Assembly: GCA_045403155.1 (NCBI GenBank)
Contig: JAXIPB010000146.1
Span: forward strand, 3,196-67,195
Reading direction: 5' to 3'
Source: JAXIPB01 sp045403155
Lineage (GTDB): Bacteria; Actinomycetota; Actinomycetes; Mycobacteriales; Micromonosporaceae
DNA length: 64,000 bases
Made by a program: the position numbers and the translations under genes. Positions 23,416 to 32,541 of this stretch are shown here, piece after piece; position 1 is the stretch's first letter, and the number at the start of each line of letters is the position of its first letter. Under the pieces are notes generated by a model. That model had not been told where the DNA came from, did no database searches, and saw only the letters and a list, made by a program, of their open reading frames with translations.

Positions 23416-24417
23416 ATGGCTACGTTCTGGTTCGTCGTAATAGCTCTCCTGTGGACCGGCTTCATGATCCTGGAGGGTTTCGACTTTGGCGTCGGCATTC
23501 TGCATGGCGCGGTCGGCCGAGACGAGACCGGCCGTCGTGCCGCCATCGCCACCATCGGACCGGTGTGGGATGGCAACGAGGTGTGGCTGATCGTCGCGGG
23601 CGCGGGAATGTTCGCCGCCTTCCCCGGGTGGTACGCCACCATGTTCTCCGGTCTCTACCTTGGCCTGGTGCTGCTGCTGGTGGCGCTCATCCTGCGCGGC
23701 GTGACGTTCGAGTTCCGGAACAGGCGGCCCAGTGCCCGGTGGCGCCGAGGCTGGGACCTCGCGCTAATGTCCGGCAGCATCGTGATCCCGCTGCTCGTCG
23801 GGCTTGCTCTGGCGGATCTGCTGTACGGCCTGCCGATCGACTCGGACCAGGAGTTCGTCGGCGGTTTCGCGGACCTGTTCAACGGCTACTCGATTCTGGG
23901 CGGCATCACCTTCGTTCTGGTCTGCCTCCTGCACGGGGCGGCCTTTCTGATGCTGAAGACCACCAACGACCTACGGGACCGAGCGCGGTGGATCGCGCGT
24001 CGGCTCGGACCGGTGACCGTGATCGCCGTCGTCGCGTTCATCATCTGGACCCACGTCCTGGCCGAGAAGACCTTCTTGCTCTGGCTCTTCGAAGTCGCGG
24101 CCGTGGTGGCGGTGGTCGCGGCTGCGTGGCTCGTCATGGCTCAGCGGGACGGTTGGGCCTTCACCGCGACCGCGATAACGATGGGAACGGTCGTGCTCTC
24201 CATCTTCGCCGGCCTGTACCCCCGGGTCATGGTCTCGACTCTCGGCGACGCGAATGACCTGACCATCTCCAACACGGCCTCCGCGCCGTACGCCCTCAAG
24301 GTGTTGACGGTCGTCACGGTCGTCCTGTTCCCGATCGTTCTGATCTACCAGGGCTGGACCTACCATGTGTTCCGGCGGCGCGTCTCTCGTGCGGACGCGG
24401 GGAGCCATCATAGCTAG
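23416..24417 (+). CDS. cydB: Cytochrome bd ubiquinol oxidase subunit II
   Basis: 333 residues, about nine membrane segments. The N-terminus MATFWFVVIALLWTGFMILEGFDFGVG with the conserved Glu and Asp is diagnostic, followed by PVWDGNEVWLIVAGAGMFAAFP. It pairs with CydA as the second subunit. It is the last gene of the cydAB unit; the expected cydDC ABC transporter genes needed for assembly are not next to it, so they must lie elsewhere. The sulfatase gene begins 85 bp downstream. Confidence 0.96.
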   Translation: MATFWFVVIALLWTGFMILEGFDFGVGILHGAVGRDETGRRAAIATIGPVWDGNEVWLIVAGAGMFAAFPGWYATMFSGLYLGLVLLLVALILRGVTFEFRNRRPSARWRRGWDLALMSGSIVIPLLVGLALADLLYGLPIDSDQEFVGGFADLFNGYSILGGITFVLVCLLHGAAFLMLKTTNDLRDRARWIARRLGPVTVIAVVAFIIWTHVLAEKTFLLWLFEVAAVVAVVAAAWLVMAQRDGWAFTATAITMGTVVLSIFAGLYPRVMVSTLGDANDLTISNTASAPYALKVLTVVTVVLFPIVLIYQGWTYHVFRRRVSRADAGSHHS

Positions 24418-24501
24418 CCGTCGCGGTTATCGATATGGAAGTCATCGTGCGAGCGGGCGCGTAGCCTGCGCTCAGAGACATGACGCGTGCGGGGGTGCGA
24501 G

Positions 24502-26871
24502 ATGGTTGAGTCTGACGGTGTCCGGCGCGAGGTTCTGCCCGTGCCGGATCAGCCCTACGTCGGTGTGGTTTCCTTCGACGCGAAGGACCCCGACGCGACG
24601 TTCCCGCCAATCGAGCCGTTGCGGCCACCGGCGGGCGCGCCCAATGTGCTCATCGTGTTGATCGATGACGTCGGATTCGGCGCATCGAGCACCTTCGGCG
24701 GCCCGGTGAGTATGCCGGTGGCCGAGCGACTGGCCACCGGGGGACTCAAGTTCAACCGTTTCCACACAACGGCGTTGTGTTCGCCGACCCGCTCCGCCCT
24801 GCTGACCGGGCGCAACCACCATACGGTCGGCATGGGCGGCATCACCGAGATCGCCACCTCGGCGCCCGGAAACAACTCAATCTGGCCCAACACGGCCGCG
24901 CCGCTGGCCCGGACGCTTCAACTGAACGGTTACTCGACGGCGCAGTTCGGCAAATGCCACGAGGTGCCGGTCTGGGAGACCAGCCCGATGGGGCCGTTTC
25001 GCCAATGGCCCACCGGTACCGGGTTCGAGTACTTCTACGGGTTCGTCGGCGGTGAGGCGCACCAGTTCTACCCGGCGCTCTACGAAGGCACCAACCCGGT
25101 CGAGCCGCCAAAGACACCGGAGGAGGGCTATCACCTCACCGAGGACCTGGCCGACCGGGCGATCCGCTGGGTGCACCAGCAGAAGGCGCTCATGCCTGAC
25201 AAGCCTTTCTTCTTGTACTTCGCGCCGGGAGCCACCCACGCGCCCCACCACGTGCCGAAGGAGTGGGCGGATCGCTATCGGGGGAGGTTCGACGACGGCT
25301 GGGACGCGTTGCGGGAGCGCATCATTGCCCGGCAGAAGACGCTTGGCGTGATCCCGGAGCGCGCCGAGTTGACCCGGCGCCACGACGAGATTCCATCCTG
25401 GGACGAGATGCCGGAGGATTTGAAGCCGGTGCTGCGCCGGCAGATGGAGGTCTACGCCGGCTTCCTTGAGCACACCGATCACCACGTCGGCCGAGTCATC
25501 GACGCGCTCGCCGACTTAGGTGTCCTCGACGACACCCTCATCTTCTACGTCATCGGCGACAACGGCGCCTCGGCCGAGGGAACGCTCAATGGCACCTACA
25601 ACGAGATGATCAACTTCAACGGGGCGGCGGCGCTGGAGACCCCCGAGTTCCTGCTCTCGCATCTGGACGACTTCGGCGGCCCGGACTCGTACAACCACTA
25701 CGCGGTCGGTTGGGCGCATGCGCTGGACACGCCGTACCAGTGGACCAAGCAGGTTGCCTCGCACTTTGGCGGCACCCGCAACGGAACCATCGTGCACTGG
25801 CCGGCCGGCATTCGGGCCAAGGATGAGATCCGCACCCAGTTCGCTCATGTCATCGACATCGCGCCCACCGTGCTCGAGGTCGCCGGCATTCCGGCGCCCA
25901 CCTTCGTGAACGGTGTGCAGCAGACGCCCCTGCCCGGGATGAGCATGGCCTACACGTTCGACGACGCGGACGCCCCCGAACGCCACGAGACGCAGTACTT
26001 CGAGATGTTCGGCAATCGCGGCATCTACCACAAGGGATGGACCGCGGTAACCAAGCACAAGACGCCGTGGATCATCGTCGGCGGCGAGCAGATCTCGTTC
26101 GACGACGACGTTTGGGAGCTCTATGACACCGGCAAGGACTGGAGCCAGGCGCGCGACGTCGCCGCCGAGATGCCGGACAAGCTGCACGAGCTGCAGCGGC
26201 TGTGGCTCATCGAGGCCGCGCGGTACGGCGTGCTGCCCCTGGACGACCGTACGGCGGAGCGCTTTAATCCCGACACCGCGGGGCGACCGGCGCTGATCCG
26301 GGGAGACCGTCAGGTGCTTTTCGGCGGCATGAGTCGGCTGTCCGAGAACAGCACGGTCAATATCAAGAACAAGTCCCACGCGGTCACGGCCGAGGTGGTG
26401 GTCAACGGCGGGCCGGCGCAGGGCGTCATCGTGGCACAGGGCGGCAGCATCGGTGGATGGAGCCTGTACGCGAAGGAGGGAAGGGCCCGGTACTGCTACA
26501 ACCTCCTCGGGATCAAGCGGTTCTATGTGGACAGCGATCAGGTCATACCCTCGGGCAAACATCAGGTCCGGATGGAATTCGACTACGACGGCGGCGGACT
26601 CGGCAAGGGCGGCACCGTGTCGCTCTTCCTGGACGGTCAGAAGACCGGAGAGGGACACATCGACGCCACCGCGGCGATTGTCTTCTCCGCCGATGACACC
26701 TGCGACGTGGGCATGGAGGGAGGAGCGCTCGTCGCGGACGACTACCCGCGGCCCAACGCCTTTACCGGCGAGGTGAACTGGGTGGAGATCGCCCTCGGCG
26801 ACGCGGCTCAAGACGCCGACCACCTCCTCACACCCGAGGAACGCCTACGCGTGGCCATGGCACGGCAGTAG
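24502..26871 (+). CDS. Arylsulfatase-type sulfatase (formylglycine-dependent)
   Basis: About 789 residues. LIVLIDDVGFGASSTFGG gives the two metal-binding Asp, and CSPTRSALLTGR (Cys93) is the motif modified to formylglycine; the later metal-binding segment DTLIFYVIGDNGAS is present. The C-terminal ~150 residues form an extra beta domain. It has the shape of the large arylsulfatase A/B group (CxPxR, domain of unknown substrate). No signal peptide is seen, so it acts in the cytoplasm or is exported in another way. The start ATG 24502 has GGGGG six bases upstream. Activity needs a formylglycine-generating enzyme, not found in this window. It is followed by a family A element. Confidence 0.9.
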   Translation: MVESDGVRREVLPVPDQPYVGVVSFDAKDPDATFPPIEPLRPPAGAPNVLIVLIDDVGFGASSTFGGPVSMPVAERLATGGLKFNRFHTTALCSPTRSALLTGRNHHTVGMGGITEIATSAPGNNSIWPNTAAPLARTLQLNGYSTAQFGKCHEVPVWETSPMGPFRQWPTGTGFEYFYGFVGGEAHQFYPALYEGTNPVEPPKTPEEGYHLTEDLADRAIRWVHQQKALMPDKPFFLYFAPGATHAPHHVPKEWADRYRGRFDDGWDALRERIIARQKTLGVIPERAELTRRHDEIPSWDEMPEDLKPVLRRQMEVYAGFLEHTDHHVGRVIDALADLGVLDDTLIFYVIGDNGASAEGTLNGTYNEMINFNGAAALETPEFLLSHLDDFGGPDSYNHYAVGWAHALDTPYQWTKQVASHFGGTRNGTIVHWPAGIRAKDEIRTQFAHVIDIAPTVLEVAGIPAPTFVNGVQQTPLPGMSMAYTFDDADAPERHETQYFEMFGNRGIYHKGWTAVTKHKTPWIIVGGEQISFDDDVWELYDTGKDWSQARDVAAEMPDKLHELQRLWLIEAARYGVLPLDDRTAERFNPDTAGRPALIRGDRQVLFGGMSRLSENSTVNIKNKSHAVTAEVVVNGGPAQGVIVAQGGSIGGWSLYAKEGRARYCYNLLGIKRFYVDSDQVIPSGKHQVRMEFDYDGGGLGKGGTVSLFLDGQKTGEGHIDATAAIVFSADDTCDVGMEGGALVADDYPRPNAFTGEVNWVEIALGDAAQDADHLLTPEERLRVAMARQ

Positions 26872-26873
26872 TT

Positions 26874-26945
26874 CAAGATCTCCATGATCATGACCTGGCG
26901 GCCTCCAAACGGCGTCGATCATGACCTCCAAATCATGATCGGCGG
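26874..26945 (-). repeat. Family A intergenic hairpin-plus-tail element, copy 4 (inverted)
   Basis: Read on the minus strand this is the same hairpin and tail as copies 1-3. The tail complement CAAGATCTCCATGATCATG starts at 26874, two bp after the sulfatase stop, and the imperfect stem is 26912-26944 (arms ending ATGACCT and AAATCATGATC). It lies between sulfatase and GH15 genes that both point rightward, in the opposite orientation to copies 1-3. Confidence 0.8.
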
Positions 26946-26960
26946 GGACTAACGGCGGCC

Positions 26961-28889
26961 GTGGCGCCGGCGACCCAGACGGCGCATGCTAACGAAGTGA
27001 CCAGTCGCGGCCGGAGTCCCTACCCGCCCATCGCCGACTACGCGTTTCTCTCCGACTGCGAGACAACCTGCCTGGTCGCGGCGAGCGGCGCGGTGGAGTG
27101 GATGTGCCTTCCCAGGCCAGACTCACCGAGCGTGTTCGCCGCCATGCTCGATCGCGGAGCCGGCAGCTTCCGTCTCGGCCCGTACGGCGTCCGCGTTCCG
27201 GCGGCCCGCCGGTATCTGCCCGGCAGCCTCATGCTCGAGACCACCTGGCAAACCCGAACCGGCTGGATGATCGTTCGCGACGCGCTCATCATGGGTCCGT
27301 GGCATAACGTCGCGAGGCGTTCCAAGTCGCACCGACGCTCGCCGACCGACTACGACGCCGAACACTGCCTGCTCCGTACCGTGAAATGTGTGAGCGGCTC
27401 GGTCGACCTCTCGATGACCTGCGATCCGGTTTTCGGCTACGGCGCGCGCGATGCTGCCTGGACCTACGACGGCGACGCGTACGCCGCGGCGGTCGCACAC
27501 GACGACGTCGGCAACGCGACGCTGCGTCTGGCGACGAACCTGCGAATCGGTCTCGAGGGCCGCACGGCTCAAGCCCGGACCCGTCTCAAGGAGGGCGACA
27601 ACGCGTTCGTCGCGCTGGCCTGGTCACAGCTGGCGCCGCCGGCGGAGTGGGCGGACGCGGAGGAGCGGATGTGGCGGACGTCGGAGTACTGGCGGCAATG
27701 GATTACCCAGGGAGTCTTTCCTGACCACCCTTGGCGCAAATACCTCCAACGCAGCGCGCTCGCGCTCAAGGGTCTGACCTACGCCCCGACGGGCGCCCTC
27801 CTCGCGGCGGCGACGACGTCCCTCCCGGAGACGCCGGGCGGGGAGCGCAATTGGGATTACCGCTACGCGTGGATCCGCGATTCGACGTTCGCGCTCTGGG
27901 GTCTCTACACATTGGGCCTCGACCGGGAGGCCAACGACTTCTTCTACTTCATCGCCGATGCCTGCCGCGGCGACCGGAATCTGCAGATCATGTACGGCGT
28001 GGGCGGGGAGCACGACCTGGAGGAGCGGGTCCTCGCCGACCTCCACGGCTATGACGGGGCCCGGCCGGTTCGGGTCGGCAATGCCGCGTACCAGCAGCAG
28101 CAGCACGACGTGTGGGGGGCGGTGCTGGACTCGGTGTACCTGCACACAAAGTCCCGCGAACAGCTTCCCGAAACTCTGTGGCCGATTCTCAAGCGGCAGG
28201 TCGAACAGGCGATCAAGAACTGGCGGGAGCCGGACCGTGGCGTCTGGGAGGTGCGGGGCGAGCCGCAGCATTTCGTCTCGTCAAAGCTGATGTGCTGGGT
28301 CGCACTGGACCGGGGGGCGCGGCTCGCCCGGCTGTACGACGAGACCGAGTACGCAGAGCAGTGGCAACTTGTCGCCGATGAGATCCACGCCGACATCTGC
28401 GAGAACGGCGTCGATGAGCGCGGCGTCTTCGTCCAACGATATGGCGATACCGCGCTGGACGCCTCGCTGCTTCTGGTGCCACTGCTGCGATTCCTGCCGC
28501 CCGACGACCCGCGCGTGCGCGCGACTGTCCTGGCGATCGCCGACGAGTTGACCGAGGACGGGCTAGTGTTGCGCTACCGCGTCGAAGAGACCGACGACGG
28601 GCTGAGCGGCGAGGAGGGCACGTTTACGATCTGCTCGTTCTGGCTGGCGTCAGCGCTGGTCGAAATCGGCGAATTGGAGCGAGCGCACCAGTTGTGCGAG
28701 AAGCTGCTGTCGTACGCGAGCCCGCTCGAACTCTATGCCGAGGAGATTGACCCGCGTTCCGGTCGCCACCTCGGCAACTTTCCGCAGGCATTCACCCACC
28801 TCGCCCTCATCAACGCCGTCATGCACGTGATCCGGGCGGAGGAGGAGACCGAGACGCGCGGATTCCTGCCTGCGCATCTCACCGGCTGA
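26961..28889 (+). CDS. Glycoside hydrolase family 15 protein (glucoamylase or trehalase type)
   Basis: About 642 residues. The N-terminal beta-sandwich is followed by the (alpha/alpha)6 barrel: RNWDYRYAWIRDSTFALWGLY is the conserved -1 subsite region, SGEEGTFTICSFWLASAL contains the catalytic Glu, and the HLGNFPQAFTHLALINAV ending is typical. Bacterial relatives include trehalases of mycobacteria and glucodextranases; which of these is present here cannot be told. There is no signal peptide, so it is intracellular. The GTG start lacks a strong ribosome site. Convergent with the membrane-protein operon, stop to stop five bp. It could feed glucose to the ROK kinase and zwf. Confidence 0.88.
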   Translation: MAPATQTAHANEVTSRGRSPYPPIADYAFLSDCETTCLVAASGAVEWMCLPRPDSPSVFAAMLDRGAGSFRLGPYGVRVPAARRYLPGSLMLETTWQTRTGWMIVRDALIMGPWHNVARRSKSHRRSPTDYDAEHCLLRTVKCVSGSVDLSMTCDPVFGYGARDAAWTYDGDAYAAAVAHDDVGNATLRLATNLRIGLEGRTAQARTRLKEGDNAFVALAWSQLAPPAEWADAEERMWRTSEYWRQWITQGVFPDHPWRKYLQRSALALKGLTYAPTGALLAAATTSLPETPGGERNWDYRYAWIRDSTFALWGLYTLGLDREANDFFYFIADACRGDRNLQIMYGVGGEHDLEERVLADLHGYDGARPVRVGNAAYQQQQHDVWGAVLDSVYLHTKSREQLPETLWPILKRQVEQAIKNWREPDRGVWEVRGEPQHFVSSKLMCWVALDRGARLARLYDETEYAEQWQLVADEIHADICENGVDERGVFVQRYGDTALDASLLLVPLLRFLPPDDPRVRATVLAIADELTEDGLVLRYRVEETDDGLSGEEGTFTICSFWLASALVEIGELERAHQLCEKLLSYASPLELYAEEIDPRSGRHLGNFPQAFTHLALINAVMHVIRAEEETETRGFLPAHLTG

Positions 28890-28894
28890 GACCT

Positions 28895-29569
28895 TCAGTT
28901 CAATATGTTGACGGCCCGGGCGATAACGAGCCCGACCACGACGAACGAGATCATTCCCTGCAGGGCCATGGTGAGCTTTGCCCAGATGGCGAGCGGCATC
29001 GCGTCGGTCGGGCTGAATGCCAGACCGTTGGTCACGCCGATGTAGAGGTAGTCGACAAAGACCGGGCGCCAATCCGGCGGGCCGGTGCCGGCGTTCATCT
29101 GTTGCGGAAAGGCGAAGTCGCCGTACGGTCGCAGTCCGCGCACACGGGCCGCAGGCCCGCCGGCGTCGAGTTCCCAATACAACAGTCCGAAAAGAATGCT
29201 GTTGTTGATCCACACCAGGGCACCGGTCGCGAGCAGGACGGACGGCGAATTTGTTTCCGGACCGCCATGGATGAGGTCGTTGGTGAGGCGAATCGTCATC
29301 CAACCGCCGCCGACGATGAGGCAGACGGTGAGCCCGATCGCGAGAGCGCGGGCCACGATCACCCGGTCGCCCGTGCGGCTCGGATCGACGAAGGCGAAAG
29401 CGATCAGGAAGATCCCGCCGATCGTCGGGAGCAACCACGCCGGTCCGAGGGTCAAGTGTTGCGGCAGCAGGAGTGGCAGGGTGATAAGAACCAGGATTGC
29501 CAGGGCCGGCGGCCACCGCCGCTCCCGCCGCCCAGCCGGCGCCGTGCTCGTCGTCGGCGTTGTGGACAT
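28895..29569 (-). CDS. Integral membrane protein, DUF1345-like
   Basis: 224 residues with six predicted membrane segments and a short variable N-terminus rich in Thr and Pro. Near the C-terminus FVDYLYIGVTNGLAFSPTDAMPL then AKLTMALQGMISFVVVGLVIARAVNIL resembles small membrane proteins of the DUF1345 / two-helix ion-channel class. I recognise the family shape, not a function. Last gene of the four-gene minus-strand unit; starts 17 bp after the DUF2254 gene. Confidence 0.65.
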   Translation of the reverse strand: MSTTPTTSTAPAGRRERRWPPALAILVLITLPLLLPQHLTLGPAWLLPTIGGIFLIAFAFVDPSRTGDRVIVARALAIGLTVCLIVGGGWMTIRLTNDLIHGGPETNSPSVLLATGALVWINNSILFGLLYWELDAGGPAARVRGLRPYGDFAFPQQMNAGTGPPDWRPVFVDYLYIGVTNGLAFSPTDAMPLAIWAKLTMALQGMISFVVVGLVIARAVNILN

Positions 29570-29586
29570 TGCTCCTCCTGCCCGGT

Positions 29587-30936
29587 CTAGCTGGCGGCAT
29601 TGTGTGGGCCGCCGATCCCCTGCCGATCACCACGTCGGGCCAATGCCTGGTCCTCCACGGTGAAGCGCGCAGAGATGCCGTGATCGAGGCGGGACAGCTC
29701 GGCTTCCACTGGGGGGCGGGACGACGCGCTGACGATGTCCAGCAGCGGCTCCAACATCGCCGTGAGGCGCCGGCAGATCTGCATTGACGCGCCGCCATAC
29801 TCCCGGATCTCGGTGACGGCGAGCTTGAGGTAGTCCTCGAAGGTTCTCGCCGGGACGACGACGCGGACGTTGTCCGCCTCGTCGGTGAGCACGATGTGGT
29901 CGTTGGCATCGAGAAACGGAGCAAGGCCACGCATAAGGGCCTCGATATAGTTGATCATCTGGACGCCGGTGGTCGGGTCGTTGACCGCCGGCGACAGGGC
30001 CCGAATCGCGATATCGACCATGATGCGGAGGGCGAACGCGGGGTCGTCCTCAATGGAGCGTTCGGTGCCCAGCGCGATCATCCCGACGAGGTTGCCGGCG
30101 TCCGGACTTCGATCGGTCGCATACACGTTCATGACGGGAGAAGCCTCTTGCACAAAATCGCCCACCGAACATCTGAGACCAACCACACAGTCGTACTTGG
30201 TCGAGACGTCGACGAGACCGCGCACGTTGATGGCGAGAACCGCTCCCCTCTCCCGCATGCCGACGACCATGGTTGGAGTCTGTCCATGCATCGGATTGGC
30301 GGCTGTGCTGTCACGCGTCCTCGACCTCGCCGCCGCCGTCTGCGCCTCCCGGAGCCCCCAGCGTCCGACCATCGCGGCGACGCCAACGGGGCGGAGGTTG
30401 TGCGCGAACCGGTCCAGGTAGAGCAGGAGCAGGACCAGGCTGCCGCCGAAACCGATACCGGCGAGAGTTATGCCTAGATTGGGCACGGTGTCGCTGGTCA
30501 CCCGACGGAGCAGGTAGAACGCAAACGTGACCGTGCCGAGAAACGTCGCGAGGACGAGCTTCTGCAAGCGGTCCCGGTACCACAGACGCATGAAACGCGG
30601 CGACAGGGTTCCGGTCGCCATTTGAACGACAAGCACGCTGATGGTCACGACGAATCCGAACAGCCCCACCATTGCCCCGACGATTGCGGTCAACGCCCCG
30701 CTGGCAGTCTCGGCGGAGTATCGCCAGGCCGGGGGGACGGAAACTACCGTTTCGAGCTTGACGTCCGCGGCGGCGAGCAGGCCGCCAAGCACCCCGCCGA
30801 GCAGCGGTACGAACCAGAGGCTGCCCTTGAGCCGCTGGCGGAGTCGAAACCTGCGTGCCCAGGCGAGCGCGGGCACACGGGCCAACGTCAGGTTGTGGTC
30901 CTTCTCATTGGCCCCCGCGAGTCGCGTCGCGGACAC
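29587..30936 (-). CDS. DUF2254 membrane protein
   Basis: 449 residues. Three or four membrane segments lie in the first ~190 residues (WFVPLLGGVLGGLLAA, AIVGAMVGLFGFVVTISVLVVQ, LVLATFLGTVTFAFYLL). A cytoplasmic C-terminal region carries the family hallmark ALSPAVNDPTTGVQMINY. These match DUF2254, a family of unknown function common in bacteria. Its ATG directly abuts the stop of the RDD gene (30937), so they are co-translated. Regulation and role are not known. Confidence 0.88.
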   Translation of the reverse strand: MSATRLAGANEKDHNLTLARVPALAWARRFRLRQRLKGSLWFVPLLGGVLGGLLAAADVKLETVVSVPPAWRYSAETASGALTAIVGAMVGLFGFVVTISVLVVQMATGTLSPRFMRLWYRDRLQKLVLATFLGTVTFAFYLLRRVTSDTVPNLGITLAGIGFGGSLVLLLLYLDRFAHNLRPVGVAAMVGRWGLREAQTAAARSRTRDSTAANPMHGQTPTMVVGMRERGAVLAINVRGLVDVSTKYDCVVGLRCSVGDFVQEASPVMNVYATDRSPDAGNLVGMIALGTERSIEDDPAFALRIMVDIAIRALSPAVNDPTTGVQMINYIEALMRGLAPFLDANDHIVLTDEADNVRVVVPARTFEDYLKLAVTEIREYGGASMQICRRLTAMLEPLLDIVSASSRPPVEAELSRLDHGISARFTVEDQALARRGDRQGIGGPHNAAS

Positions 30937-31386
30937 CTAGGACCGGCCAATGTAGCGAACAACGGTACGGAACACCCGATCGTGCCAGGCGCGGCGGCGC
31001 TCATCCCACAGCACGCCGAGCAGGCCAACTATCCACAGTGGAACTAGTAGTAGGCCCACTGCGGCCCGGGCGAACGCCTGGGCGAACGCGACGTCGCCGC
31101 CGTCCCGATGTCGGACCACGATGCCGAATAGAAGATCACCCACCGTCTGACCGGTCAGCCACCAGCAGGCCGTGAAGTAGGAGACCGGCAGCAGGGCGGA
31201 CGCGACCGCGGAGCCCGTGGTGAGCCAACCGGGAACCTCGCGATTCACTACCTGCTCCCAGGCGACCGTGGGCAATGTGCTGATGGCGAGCGCCGTGATG
31301 GTCAGCAGCGCGACGTCGATCGTCAGCGCGGCGAGTCGCGAGACCAGCCCGGCGTACGCATTATGCGGCACCGGTTGCGGCGGCAA
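30937..31386 (-). CDS. RDD family membrane protein
   Basis: 149 residues with three or four membrane segments. RLAALTIDVALL gives the conserved Arg and Asp of RDD proteins, and WHDRVFRTVV near the C-terminus closes the domain. Some RDD proteins have been linked to ion or solute transport and others have no known role. It sits inside a unit: its start is three bp from the stop of the upstream gene and its stop abuts the DUF2254 start. Confidence 0.85.
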   Translation of the reverse strand: MPPQPVPHNAYAGLVSRLAALTIDVALLTITALAISTLPTVAWEQVVNREVPGWLTTGSAVASALLPVSYFTACWWLTGQTVGDLLFGIVVRHRDGGDVAFAQAFARAAVGLLLVPLWIVGLLGVLWDERRRAWHDRVFRTVVRYIGRS

Positions 31387-31389
31387 GGG

Positions 31390-32295
31390 TCACCGGTCGC
31401 TGGAGGTAGTGCCGGCCTCATCGTTGGGCGGCCGGGTCTCGGCCGGTCGCGACTCGGGACCCTCCGGGTCGGCGGTTTGGCTTCGCCCCTTGCGCCGGAA
31501 CGCCCTCTCGACTTTGTCGTCGGCGTTCGCCGTTGTCGTGCGGAGGCTCTGAGTGGCCTCGTCGACCGCGCCCTTGCTCTGTTCGAGCATGAGCTCTCGC
31601 AGGCGCGGGTCGTGCGTGAGGTCGTCGATCACGGCGGGCAGGACCCGCGTACGGATCTCGGGCATCACACCGTCAATGACGCGCGGCACGACGTCCTCCA
31701 TCAAGTGCGGAAGCATTCCGTCGACAATCTGCGGCACGGCCTGGGCCTGGGCCCACGCGATGCCGTCCGTGACGCTCGCCTGAACGAACGCGGATGCGTC
31801 CGCCTTCCCGGCCGCCACCGTCGCCTCTCCGCGCCTGCGTGCCTCGGATACGACGCGGTTCACGAGTTCGCGGGAGCGCGAGAACGACCGTCGCGGCCGG
31901 TCCGGACCCTGGACGCCCGTGGCCCAGCCAACCGTCCGTGATGCCATCCGAACGGACGGGCGCATCAAGCGACTGGCCACAGTCCGAGCCTGCGCCGCCC
32001 CCTCCTGCAGCAGCCCGACTCCGGTCACGAAGGCCTCGCTCGTCGGTGCGCCGCGGCTCACCCGCTCGGCCGCGAGCACCGCCATGCCCAACGCTAGGCG
32101 GGCCGGGTGCGCACGGCCGTCGTCAACCGGCGGTGGCTCGGGCCCGGGTAGGTTCGGGGCGGGGGTCTCGGCGGTCACGACCGTGGTCGAGACCGTCGAT
32201 GGCTCCGGCGGGGACTCCGCGTGTATCGACGCCCACGACTCATCCTCCGGATTGGCCCAGGAGGCCGGGGCCGGTTCCCCAATACCGCTGGTCAT
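31390..32295 (-). CDS. Uncharacterised actinobacterial protein, first gene of the RDD operon
   Basis: About 301 residues. The first ~75 residues are Pro/Glu/Ser-rich and look disordered. From residue ~80 helices predominate (ALGMAVLAAERVSRG, QAQAVPQIVDGMLPHLMEDV, VPRVIDGVMPEIRTRVLPAVIDDLTHDPRL). A charged tail follows. No transmembrane segment is certain. I do not recognise the family as a named function. ATG 32295, with GGGGG nine bases upstream, is preferred to a GTG at 32310. Operon position suggests a cytoplasmic partner of the RDD and DUF2254 membrane proteins. Confidence 0.7.
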   Translation of the reverse strand: MTSGIGEPAPASWANPEDESWASIHAESPPEPSTVSTTVVTAETPAPNLPGPEPPPVDDGRAHPARLALGMAVLAAERVSRGAPTSEAFVTGVGLLQEGAAQARTVASRLMRPSVRMASRTVGWATGVQGPDRPRRSFSRSRELVNRVVSEARRRGEATVAAGKADASAFVQASVTDGIAWAQAQAVPQIVDGMLPHLMEDVVPRVIDGVMPEIRTRVLPAVIDDLTHDPRLRELMLEQSKGAVDEATQSLRTTTANADDKVERAFRRKGRSQTADPEGPESRPAETRPPNDEAGTTSSDR

Positions 32296-32418
32296 CTGAC
32301 TCGCCCCCACTGCAGCGCCGATCGACCCCCAACAGCGATGACGTTAGCGCATCTTTTGTCGCCTTGTCCCCGTTTGTCGGACTCCGCCGAATCTGACCTT
32401 GGGCGATCCTGGGCCTTG

Positions 32419-32496
32419 ATCGCCGCGACTCTTTAACAGTCGCCCGGTCCGGGCGACACGGACCCGGCGACTCTTGGACACTTGCGATGACCTTGG
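32419..32496 (+). repeat. Family B two-hairpin element, copy 2
   Basis: GATCGCC, then a 6-bp hairpin with a 7-nt loop (GCGACT 32425-32430, AGTCGC 32438-32443), CCGG, a GC-rich arm-like middle section, and a second imperfect stem ending in CGATGACCTTGG (32485-32496). It follows the same plan and spacing as 10545-10622. It lies 45 bp before the MBL hydrolase start, almost the same distance as copy 1 before ohr. Confidence 0.6.
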
Positions 32497-32541
32497 CGGT
32501 GATGCGCCAATGTAGACCTCGATCTCGGGAGGATGGCCCAC

